Below, piece after piece: positions 1-5,193 of a DNA stretch of 5,193 nucleotides. The number at the start of each line of letters is the position of its first letter. Position 1 is the first letter of the stretch. The notes below the pieces were generated by a model. That model did not search any database. It saw only the letters and a list, made by a program, of their open reading frames with translations, and was not told the origin of the DNA. This stretch comes from Alphaproteobacteria bacterium. Lineage in GTDB: Bacteria > Pseudomonadota > Alphaproteobacteria > UBA7887. Made by a program: the position numbers and the translations under genes. The stretch is from assembly GCA_028289725.1 (NCBI GenBank), contig JANQOH010000101.1, forward strand, positions 1 to 5,193, in the 5' to 3' direction.

Positions 1-251
1 AAGCGCTGCAGATTGATCAAGGCTTGGCGCACACCGTCGCCATCGAGCCGCCCCGTCAGATGCAGGCTGCGGCCCAAACCGCATAGAATCTTTTCATTAA
101 ATAGCGGCGTCGGCGCTCGCCGGATCGCGTCGAACACCACCAACCGGATCGAGTTCGAACCGATATCGATGACCGCGAACCGCTCGTTCCGCGTCGCGGT
201 CGCCAGTTGAATTAGCGGCTCATGGACCAGTGCGCCGGTGCGTGAGGTCAT
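1..251 (-). CDS. ppx: Exopolyphosphatase / Ppx-GppA phosphatase family, N-terminal fragment (runs off the window edge)
   Basis: Ppx/GppA enzymes release phosphate from the ends of polyphosphate chains or hydrolyse pppGpp; both activities use the same actin-like (ASKHA) fold in the cytoplasm. Only the first 83 codons lie inside the window. After a 24-residue leader comes FAVIDIGSNSIRLVVFD (about residues 25-41), the family's phosphate-1 loop signature with D29, G31, S32 and N33. It is followed by NEKILCGLGRSL and TGRLDGDGV, which match the usual next segments of alphaproteobacterial Ppx proteins. The ATG at 251-249 is the first in-frame ATG upstream of the motif. Its ribosome binding site is weak (GGAC about 7 nt upstream), and it lies only 22 nt after the ppk stop, so it is probably co-transcribed with ppk and possibly translationally coupled. 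Exopolyphosphatase is favoured over GppA because of the ppk neighbour; the fragment alone cannot separate the two. The reading frame is intact to the edge. Confidence 0.9.
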   Translation of the reverse strand, partial: MTSRTGALVHEPLIQLATATRNERFAVIDIGSNSIRLVVFDAIRRAPTPLFNEKILCGLGRSLHLTGRLDGDGVRQALINLQR

Positions 252-273
252 GCACAGTCCATGCGCCGCGGGG

Positions 274-2445
274 CTAAGACCCGGACGCGATTTGCAAGCG
301 CGCGGGACCGCCGGAGCGCCTGAGCGCGCTGCCACGACCCGACAGGCTGGGGTTGGTCATGAAATAGGTATGCGCGCTGAATGACTCGTCCGACGCCGGC
401 AGACGCGAATAGCTGCCATCCGGCCGCATCACCCAACTTTGTGCCTCGTCCTTCAAGTTAGCGACCATGATCTGGTCGAGCACCTGTTCGCGTACCGTAT
501 CGTTCTCGACCGGCACCAAGACCTCGCAGCGCCGATCGAAGTTTCGCGGCATCCAATCAGCGGATGACATGTAGATCTTCGCCACCGATGAGGGCAAGGC
601 CTGACCATTGCCGAAGCAAACGATGCGCGAATGTTCAAGGAACCGCCCGATGATGCTTTTCACGCGAATATTGTCCGACAAGCCGGGGACGCCGGCGCGC
701 AGGCAGCATACACCGCGCACGACCAAATCGATCTGCACGCCCGCCGCACTCGCCTCGTAGAGCTTGTCGATAATTTGGCCGTCCACGAGCGAGTTCATTT
801 TGGCCCAAATCGAACCGGGCCGGCCGGCACGGGCGTGGTTGATTTCCTCATCGATCAGTTCGACGAGCCGCTTGCGTAGAGTGAAGGGCGCAATGGCGAC
901 ACGCTCGAATGCGTCGGGAATCGCATAGCCGGTGGTGAAATTGAACAAGCGCGCCGCGTCGCGCCCGACCGTTTCGTCACAAGTGAAGAACGACAGATCG
1001 GTATAGATGCGCGCGGTCACAGGATGATAGTTGCCCGTGCCGAAGTGCACGTAGGAGCGTAGGCTATCGGCCTCGCGCCGCACCACATAGGTCACCTTGG
1101 CGTGGGTTTTGAGCTTCATGAACCCGTAGACGACATGGACGCCGGCGCGCTCCAGGCTGCGCGAAAGTTTGAGATTCGTTTCCTCGTCAAACCGGGCTTT
1201 AAGCTCAACAAGTGCGGTCACCGATTTGCCGGCCTCGGCCGCCGCGATCAGAGCCTTCACGATCGGCGACTCGGCGGTGGTGCGGTACAAGGTTTGCTTG
1301 ATCGCCAATACCGTCGGATCAGCCGCCGCCTGCTGTAGGAACTGCACCACCACGTCGAAACTCTCATAGGGGTGGTGGACGACAATGTCCTTCTGCCGGA
1401 TCGCGGCAAAACAATCATTGTCATACTCACGAATCCGCTCCGGAAAGCGTGCGGCATAGCGTTCGTAAACCAAATCCGGCCGGCCACAGTCGACGAGCTC
1501 CGCCAACCGCGCAAGGTCCAACAAGCCGTCGGTGACGATCACGTCCTGCGGAACGGCGTCCAATTCGTCGATCACCATTTGGCGCAGCTCTTCGGGCATG
1601 TCGGAGCTGACTTTTAGACGGACAATGCCGCCGCGACGGCGTTGTCGGAGAACCGTTTCGAACAGGAGAACGAGATCTTCCGCCTCTTCCTCATATTCGA
1701 TGTCGCTATCGCGCAGCAGGCGGAACGTGCCGCGTCCGGCAACGCTGTACCCCGGAAACAATTGCTCAACAAAAAGTTCAACCAAAGTTTCGATGGCGAT
1801 GAAGCGAATCGTATCGCCCGGCAGGCGGGCGAACCGGCTGACCTGATCCGGTAGCGGCACCAGCGCGCGCATGCCGCGACCCTTGTCTTTGCTGAGCAGT
1901 TGCAGCATCAGCGCGAAACCACGGTTGGCGATAAACGGATAGGGGTGCGCCGGATCGATCGCCAGCGGCGTGAGCACCGGAAACACTTGCTCCAGGAAAT
2001 ATTCACGGAGCCAATCGACGTCGGACTTTGACAAGTCGTCCGCCGCGACCACTGCAATGCCGGCGTCTTTGAGTTCGGCTTTCAGCGTCCGCCAGATGCG
2101 CTGCTGCTCGGCCATCAATTTCGCCGAGTCTTCCAAGACCTCGGCGAGTTGCTCCGCCGGCGTGCGGCCGTCAAGGCTTTGCAAAACAATACCGTTGCTC
2201 ACCTGCCCTTTCAGACCGGCGACGCGGACCATGAAGAACTCGTCCAAGTTGCTGGCCGAAATGGATAGGAAACGCAGCCGTTCCAACAAGGGCTGGCGTG
2301 GATTTTCGGCCTCGGCGAGGACACGCCAATTGAACGCGAGCCACGACAGTTCGCGGTTGATATAGCGTTCCCGCGGCTCCAACGCCGTTTCGGGACTCGC
2401 TTCAACTTCCTTTGAAAGCTTCTTTTTCTGAGCCGCTTCAGACAT
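274..2445 (-). CDS. ppk1: Polyphosphate kinase 1 (polyphosphate:ADP phosphotransferase)
   Basis: PPK1 reversibly transfers the gamma phosphate of ATP to a growing polyphosphate chain through a phosphohistidine intermediate, working as a cytoplasmic, often membrane-associated oligomer. The protein has 723 residues, a normal length. The N domain begins around residue 25 (RERYINRELSWLAFNWRVL) and includes ISASNLDEFFMVR (62-74). The middle domain spans roughly 142-325 and the two phospholipase-D-like C domains roughly 352-517 and 524-695. H448 in KTHAK and H467 in YVHFGTGNYHP are spaced 19 apart, like E. coli His435 and His454; H448 is the expected autophosphorylated residue. H605 in RFLEHSRIVCFGNG corresponds to E. 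coli His592. R388 (LYRTT) and R418 (KARFDEE) fall at the same +13 offset as E. coli Arg375 and Arg405. The enzyme therefore looks fully active. The ATG at 2445 has GGGGA 7 nt upstream. The C-terminus carries a short Arg/Gly/Ser-rich tail (about 702-723) beyond the catalytic fold. ppx follows after 22 nt. The protein starts with a charged, probably disordered leader of about 24 residues. Confidence 0.98.
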   Translation of the reverse strand: MSEAAQKKKLSKEVEASPETALEPRERYINRELSWLAFNWRVLAEAENPRQPLLERLRFLSISASNLDEFFMVRVAGLKGQVSNGIVLQSLDGRTPAEQLAEVLEDSAKLMAEQQRIWRTLKAELKDAGIAVVAADDLSKSDVDWLREYFLEQVFPVLTPLAIDPAHPYPFIANRGFALMLQLLSKDKGRGMRALVPLPDQVSRFARLPGDTIRFIAIETLVELFVEQLFPGYSVAGRGTFRLLRDSDIEYEEEAEDLVLLFETVLRQRRRGGIVRLKVSSDMPEELRQMVIDELDAVPQDVIVTDGLLDLARLAELVDCGRPDLVYERYAARFPERIREYDNDCFAAIRQKDIVVHHPYESFDVVVQFLQQAAADPTVLAIKQTLYRTTAESPIVKALIAAAEAGKSVTALVELKARFDEETNLKLSRSLERAGVHVVYGFMKLKTHAKVTYVVRREADSLRSYVHFGTGNYHPVTARIYTDLSFFTCDETVGRDAARLFNFTTGYAIPDAFERVAIAPFTLRKRLVELIDEEINHARAGRPGSIWAKMNSLVDGQIIDKLYEASAAGVQIDLVVRGVCCLRAGVPGLSDNIRVKSIIGRFLEHSRIVCFGNGQALPSSVAKIYMSSADWMPRNFDRRCEVLVPVENDTVREQVLDQIMVANLKDEAQSWVMRPDGSYSRLPASDESFSAHTYFMTNPSLSGRGSALRRSGGPARLQIASGS

Positions 2446-2452
2446 TCCACAA

Positions 2453-2457
2453 TCCCC
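2453..2457 (-). promoter_or_regulatory. Ribosome binding site of ppk
   Basis: GGGGA stands 7 nt before the ATG at 2445 on the minus strand. It supports this ATG as the start of polyphosphate kinase; a second purine patch (GTGGA) directly abuts the start codon and is too close to act as a Shine-Dalgarno site. Confidence 0.6.
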
Positions 2458-2466
2458 GCCGTTCCG

Positions 2467-2479
2467 TGTTGTTACAACA
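2467..2479. repeat. 13-bp palindrome upstream of ppk, possible operator
   Basis: TGTTGT-T-ACAACA reads as two perfect 6-bp arms around one central base (plus strand; the minus strand reads TGTTGT-A-ACAACA). It ends 21 nt before the ppk start codon, so it lies in the 5' untranslated leader or overlaps the promoter core. Arms without G/C pairs beyond two per side make a stable RNA hairpin unlikely; a binding site for a dimeric regulator is the more natural reading, but the regulator is unknown and chance is not excluded. Confidence 0.4.
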
Positions 2480-2579
2480 TCAAAACGCCAGGCAATACAC
2501 TACTACGATGTCACCATTCTTACATATTGGCAGCGCCGCTGGGGCGCGCCACCGCGCATACGCAAAAAAACGCGAAAAT

Positions 2580-3359
2580 TCAGAAGGTTCCACGAAAGAC
2601 GCCACCGTCCATCAAGAAGTGCTGGCCGGTGACGAAACCCATCTGCGCACTGCATAGGAACGCGCAGGCGTCGCCGAATTCCTCCGGCTGTCCGAACCGA
2701 CCGGACGGGTTCTGCGCCGCCATCTTGGCGAAGAACGCGTCGTAATCGGCGCCCGCCTTTTCCGCGCGGAAACGCATGTTGCCGGTGAGACGGTCCGTCA
2801 CGAAGGGCCCGGGCAACAGACAATTGATGGTGACATTGTGGCGAACGGTCTCGCGCGAGAGGCCGGCGACGAAACCAGCCAACCCGGTTCGCGCCCCGTT
2901 CGACATACCGAGTTCCGGGATCGGGCTCTTGGTTGAACCCGAGGTGATGTTGACGATGCGGCCAAATTTGCGCTCGATCATGCCATCGACGGTCGCTTTC
3001 ATCAGTTCGATCGGTGTCAGCATGTTGGCGGTCACGCCCTTCATCCAGTCCTCACGCGACCAATCGCGAAAGTTGCCGGGCGGCGGGCCGCCCGCATTGT
3101 TGACCAAAATATCCGGATCCGGGCAGGCCGAAAGTAGTTGGTCCTGCCCTTCCGGCGTCGTCACGTCGCACGCGACGGCGGTGACCGTGGCGCCGGTCTC
3201 ATCCCGAATTTCCTGCGCCGTTGCTTCAAGCGTCTCGGCAGTGCGCGCATTCACGGTCACCGCGACCCCCTCGCGCGCCAGGGACATCGCGCAGGCGCGC
3301 CCGAGGCCCTTGCTCGACGCGCACACGATCGCCTTTCGGCCAGACAATCCCAAATCCAT
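2580..3359 (-). CDS. Atypical short-chain dehydrogenase/reductase (SDR), FabG-like, with altered catalytic Tyr and Lys
   Basis: This is a 259-residue Rossmann-fold SDR, probably cytosolic and nucleotide-binding; the substrate is unknown. The cofactor loop reads CASSKGLG (residues 13-20), with Cys-Ala where classical SDRs have Thr-Gly, but the last G-x-G (18, 20) is kept. R39 after the second strand hints at NADP(H). D65 (CDVT), NNAGGPPPG (87-95), N112, S140 (NITS), the PGPF segment near 183-186 and the MDGG near 250-253 are family landmarks. Aligned by the 13-residue spacing from S140, the catalytic Tyr is S153 and the Lys is R157, in the string MSNGARTGL. This matches a known non-canonical FabG-like subgroup that keeps NNAGGPPPG and SN-x-x-R, so it is not decay. 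The ATG at 3359 is preferred over the adjoining TTG at 3362 because GGAGG lies 6 nt before the ATG and only 3 nt before the TTG. It begins 15 nt after the hdaA stop and is probably in its operon. Confidence 0.93.
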   Translation of the reverse strand: MDLGLSGRKAIVCASSKGLGRACAMSLAREGVAVTVNARTAETLEATAQEIRDETGATVTAVACDVTTPEGQDQLLSACPDPDILVNNAGGPPPGNFRDWSREDWMKGVTANMLTPIELMKATVDGMIERKFGRIVNITSGSTKSPIPELGMSNGARTGLAGFVAGLSRETVRHNVTINCLLPGPFVTDRLTGNMRFRAEKAGADYDAFFAKMAAQNPSGRFGQPEEFGDACAFLCSAQMGFVTGQHFLMDGGVFRGTF

Positions 3360-3365
3360 CAAACG

Positions 3366-3370
3366 CCTCC
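3366..3370 (-). promoter_or_regulatory. Strong ribosome binding site that decides the SDR start
   Basis: A perfect GGAGG on the minus strand is followed by CGTTTGATG. The TTG at 3362-3360 is in frame but only 3 nt from GGAGG, whereas the ATG at 3359-3357 is 6 nt away, within the usual range. The gene therefore most likely starts at the ATG. This is the clearest Shine-Dalgarno sequence in the window. Confidence 0.75.
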
Positions 3371-3374
3371 CGTC

Positions 3375-4064
3375 TTATTCTTCGTAGCCAAAGTCCAATG
3401 CCAAAACCTCGCGCGCCATACGCACCGAAGGTGGCCGCCGCCGTTCCAGCGCGCGCCGGTCCAACGCCAGCACCAACCGCCGCGCCGCGTCGAACGACCG
3501 TTCCATGCGCGCGACCAAATAGTCGATCAGTTTCGGCGCGGGTTCGATCTGCTGATCAGCGAATAGCTTGACCAGCACCGCCGCCAAAAGCGCGTCATCC
3601 GGTTCCGACACCGAAACCGTCGGTAAGGCGCCGATCCGCGAGGCCAAATCCGGCAGTTGAAACCGAAGCCGCGCCGGCGCTTGGCGCGCGGCCAGCAATA
3701 GCCGTCCGCCGCGCTCGACTACCATGTTGTACAAATGAAACAAAACCGTTTCATCGCACGCGGCGTCGAGCCGCTCCACGGCAAGATCCGTCGCACCGCC
3801 CAATAGGCTGGCTGGGTCGCGCCCAGACAAATCGGCGGCATCGATCAAAGCGGCGCCGGAGGTGGCGCGCCAGACGGCGAGCAGATGACTCTTGCCGCAG
3901 CCCGGCGGTCCATGAATGACCAGACCCGGCGCTTGCCAGTCGGGCCAGCGATCGATCCACGTCACCGCATCCCGATTGCTCGGCGCGACTAAGAAATCGT
4001 CCGCTCCAAGCGCCGGCCGGTAAGCCAGCGAAAACGCCAATTGACCAGACGATCGCGCGGTCAC
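3375..4064 (-). CDS. hdaA: HdaA, DnaA-related AAA+ regulatory inactivator of replication initiation
   Basis: Hda/HdaA binds the DNA polymerase sliding clamp and stimulates ATP hydrolysis by DnaA, preventing repeated initiation. The protein has 229 residues, the normal size, and lacks the DnaA DNA-binding domain. The N-terminus holds QLAFSL (residues 8-13), the expected clamp-binding motif. FLVAPSNRDAV (24-34) is the DnaA-like entry to the AAA+ core. The Walker A motif is GPPGCGKS (52-59). The Walker B region is degenerate: AVERLD (95-100), with E97 and R98 where acidic residues are usual. LLLAAR (122-127) is the sensor I region, R143 in LASRIGALP is the likely arginine finger, and RMERSFDAARRL (186-197) contains sensor II. 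The frame stays open upstream to 4508, but that part is a shadow of the neighbouring gene. The GTG at 4064 is chosen because it puts the clamp motif near the N-terminus and overlaps the preceding stop as GTGA. GGGAGG lies 12 nt upstream, rather distant, so translational coupling is likely. Confidence 0.93.
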   Translation of the reverse strand: MTARSSGQLAFSLAYRPALGADDFLVAPSNRDAVTWIDRWPDWQAPGLVIHGPPGCGKSHLLAVWRATSGAALIDAADLSGRDPASLLGGATDLAVERLDAACDETVLFHLYNMVVERGGRLLLAARQAPARLRFQLPDLASRIGALPTVSVSEPDDALLAAVLVKLFADQQIEPAPKLIDYLVARMERSFDAARRLVLALDRRALERRRPPSVRMAREVLALDFGYEE

Positions 4065-5143
4065 GTTTTGGGACCGCCTCCCGCTGAACCCGTGCCACGA
4101 TAGAGCACGCTGCCGAGATATTGGTTGAGGGCAAAGCGGACCAACACACCAATGACCGCAGCCACAGGCACCGCCAACAAAACGCCGAGAAAGCCGAACA
4201 GCGCGCCACCGGCGAGCAAGGCGAACATCACCCAAACCGCGTGTAGTCCGACCCGTTCGCCCACCAATTTCGGCGTCAAGTAATTGCCCTCGATGGCCTG
4301 GCCGGCGAAGAAAATCGCGATGAGGATCACGAGGTGCCAGGACAGGCCGAATTGCAGATATCCGAGGCCGACGCTGAGGACTAGGCCGACGATCGATCCG
4401 ACATAGGGAATGAAAGAGATCAGGCCGGCGATTAGCCCAACCGCCAGGCCATAGCGCAACCCGGCCAATTGCAGCGCCACTGCGTAGGCAACCCCGAGTA
4501 TCAGGCACACCAAGGCTTGGCCGCGGACAAAGCCCGCCAATGTTTGGTCAATCTGTTTGGCTTGCTGACGAATGGTCTCGGCATGGTCGCGCGGCAACCA
4601 GCCATCGACCCTTGCCACCATGCGGTCCCAATCGCGCAGTAGGTACCAGGCGACCACCGGCGTGATGAACAGAAGACCAATGACGTTCAGCGCCGCCATG
4701 CCCGACGACCAAATCTTTCTGACAGCGCCGAGCACCCAGCCGGCCGCTTCTTTCTGCAAATCGGTCAGCGCGGCGCGGATCTCTTCCATTTGCTGCGGAT
4801 CGATCCGTGTCGAAGCGGTCTCCAACACGGTGGCGAGACCGTCGATGGCCGCCCGAACAACCCCCGGCAGCTGTTGAACCATGCCCACCAGTTGCCCCTG
4901 CAGCAGTGGCAGGAGCAGCAATAGGACCGCGACGAACATCACGAAAAAGGCGGCCAGCACCAAGGTCGTCGCCAAGGCCCGCGGCACCTTGCGTGCTTCA
5001 AGACGGTCCGCCAGCGGGTCCAAGAAATAGGCCAGCGCCATGCCCGCGACGAACGGCAGCAGGATGCTGCTGAGCAGCACCAAGAACAGGATGACGATAG
5101 CGAGCGCCGCCACCCAAAACAGACTTCGCCGTGCCGGACTCAT
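4061..5143 (-). CDS. AI-2E/PerM family membrane transporter
   Basis: This is a 360-residue polytopic inner-membrane protein of the AI-2E transporter (PerM/YdiK/TqsA) family. Members have been linked to export of autoinducer-2 or to ion antiport; the substrate here cannot be read from sequence. Hydrophobic segments lie at about 8-40 (a pair), 57-81, 150-168, 208-228, 232-260, 268-282 and 302-338, with a soluble, partly helical stretch at about 85-145 that is typical of the family. Family landmarks are YFLDPLADRLEARKVPR (39-55), FIPYVGS (244-250), and LTPKLVGERVGLHAVW (289-304) followed by a Gly-rich helix pair. The ATG at 5143 is the first start after an in-frame TAA at 5161-5159. Its Shine-Dalgarno is poor: GGA 9 nt upstream, and a GGGA touching the ATG. 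The stop overlaps the hdaA start by 4 nt, a pairing common in alphaproteobacteria. The gene name perM is not assigned because function varies in the family. Confidence 0.95.
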   Translation of the reverse strand: MSPARRSLFWVAALAIVILFLVLLSSILLPFVAGMALAYFLDPLADRLEARKVPRALATTLVLAAFFVMFVAVLLLLLPLLQGQLVGMVQQLPGVVRAAIDGLATVLETASTRIDPQQMEEIRAALTDLQKEAAGWVLGAVRKIWSSGMAALNVIGLLFITPVVAWYLLRDWDRMVARVDGWLPRDHAETIRQQAKQIDQTLAGFVRGQALVCLILGVAYAVALQLAGLRYGLAVGLIAGLISFIPYVGSIVGLVLSVGLGYLQFGLSWHLVILIAIFFAGQAIEGNYLTPKLVGERVGLHAVWVMFALLAGGALFGFLGVLLAVPVAAVIGVLVRFALNQYLGSVLYRGTGSAGGGPKT

Positions 5144-5193
5144 TCCCGCACGTCCGGGTTAGACGGACAATTGATGAATGTCATTCGACGAGC
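5144..5193. other. Right-edge 50 bases, upstream of the membrane protein gene; content undetermined
   Basis: The stretch is too short to identify. On the minus strand, one frame ends in TGA (5184-5182) and another in TAA (5162-5160 region), so the tail of a preceding co-directional gene could lie here. On the plus strand, ATG codons at 5174 and 5178 are open to the edge, so a divergent gene start is equally possible. No convincing promoter is visible. Confidence 0.3.

Larger units (their letters stand above)
2446..2579 (-). promoter_or_regulatory. Intergenic leader of ppk, probable promoter region
   Basis: This 134-nt gap between the SDR stop and the ppk start is the only sizeable non-coding stretch in the window and is locally more AT-rich in the half nearer ppk. 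That makes it the likely site of a promoter for ppk-ppx. I could not assign a convincing sigma-70 -35/-10 pair: a GTGACA hexamer (minus strand, near 2515-2510) resembles a -35, but no good -10 stands 16-18 nt downstream. No intrinsic terminator for the SDR gene is visible, so transcription from upstream may also enter ppk. The calling of a promoter here is inference from spacing and composition. Confidence 0.4.

Noticed and set aside
1532..1846. Plus-strand open frame antisense to ppk, Ser/Arg-rich
   Set aside because: Low-complexity antisense translation of conserved PPK1 sequence, no ribosome binding site or domain supporting it.
2531..2570. Possible terminator after the SDR gene: GC-rich inverted repeats (GCGCC / GGCGC, 2533-2547) and a run of seven A on the plus strand (2564-2570)
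   Set aside because: On the minus strand the T-run comes before the GC-rich stem, not after it, and the stem is only 5 bp. This order does not make an intrinsic terminator in the direction of transcription, and no plus-strand gene ends here.
3360..3362. TTG as the SDR start codon, one codon before the ATG
   Set aside because: It is only 3 nt from GGAGG, too close; the ATG at 3359 has a 6-nt spacing and is a better start codon.
2776..3387. Long plus-strand open frame (203 codons) antisense to the SDR gene
   Set aside because: It is the complementary shadow of a well-supported SDR, with no recognisable domain and a composition typical of antisense frames in GC-rich DNA.
4065..4508. Possible 148-residue N-terminal extension of HdaA, since the frame stays open to an ATG at 4508
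   Set aside because: The extension is Arg/Gly/Pro-rich, resembles no Hda or DnaA domain, and lies wholly inside the transporter gene in another frame. The GTG at 4064 gives a normal-length HdaA with the clamp motif at the N-terminus.
5174..5193. Start of a divergent plus-strand gene (ATG at 5174 or 5178)
   Set aside because: Only five to seven codons are visible, no clear ribosome binding site was found, and minus-strand frames allow an upstream co-directional gene equally well.

Overview
The window looks like a chromosomal housekeeping segment of an alphaproteobacterium, probably Rhodospirillales-like. This rests on protein character and on gene order recalled from that group (AI-2E/PerM-family membrane protein, HdaA, polyphosphate kinase, Ppx/GppA phosphatase); no database search was possible. 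The DNA is GC-rich and all five recognisable genes lie on the minus strand, so transcription runs from high to low coordinates. No RNA gene, mobile element, CRISPR array or direct-repeat family was seen.

Layout in transcription order: (1) 5143-4061, an eight-helix-type AI-2E/PerM family membrane protein; (2) 4064-3375, HdaA, a DnaA-like regulator of replication initiation, whose GTG start overlaps the previous stop by 4 nt (GTGA); (3) 3359-2580, a short-chain dehydrogenase/reductase (SDR) with a non-canonical active site, starting 15 nt after hdaA with a strong GGAGG ribosome binding site; (4) a 134-nt gap, the only sizeable intergenic space, holding a 13-bp palindrome and a weak Pho-box-like pair of half-sites; (5) 2445-274, polyphosphate kinase 1, complete with all its catalytic histidines; (6) 251-1, the first 83 codons of a Ppx/GppA-type exopolyphosphatase, cut off by the window edge.

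Functionally there are two blocks. The upstream block (membrane protein, HdaA, SDR) is tightly spaced and reads as one operon. The ppk-ppx pair makes and degrades polyphosphate and probably has its own promoter in the 134-nt gap, though read-through from upstream is possible because no intrinsic terminator is visible there. The SDR is the odd member: it has no obvious link to replication control or polyphosphate, it sits between hdaA and ppk, and it has Ser and Arg where classical SDRs have the catalytic Tyr and Lys. No clearly new multi-gene system was found; the points most worth following are the SDR active site, its position, and the ppk upstream region.
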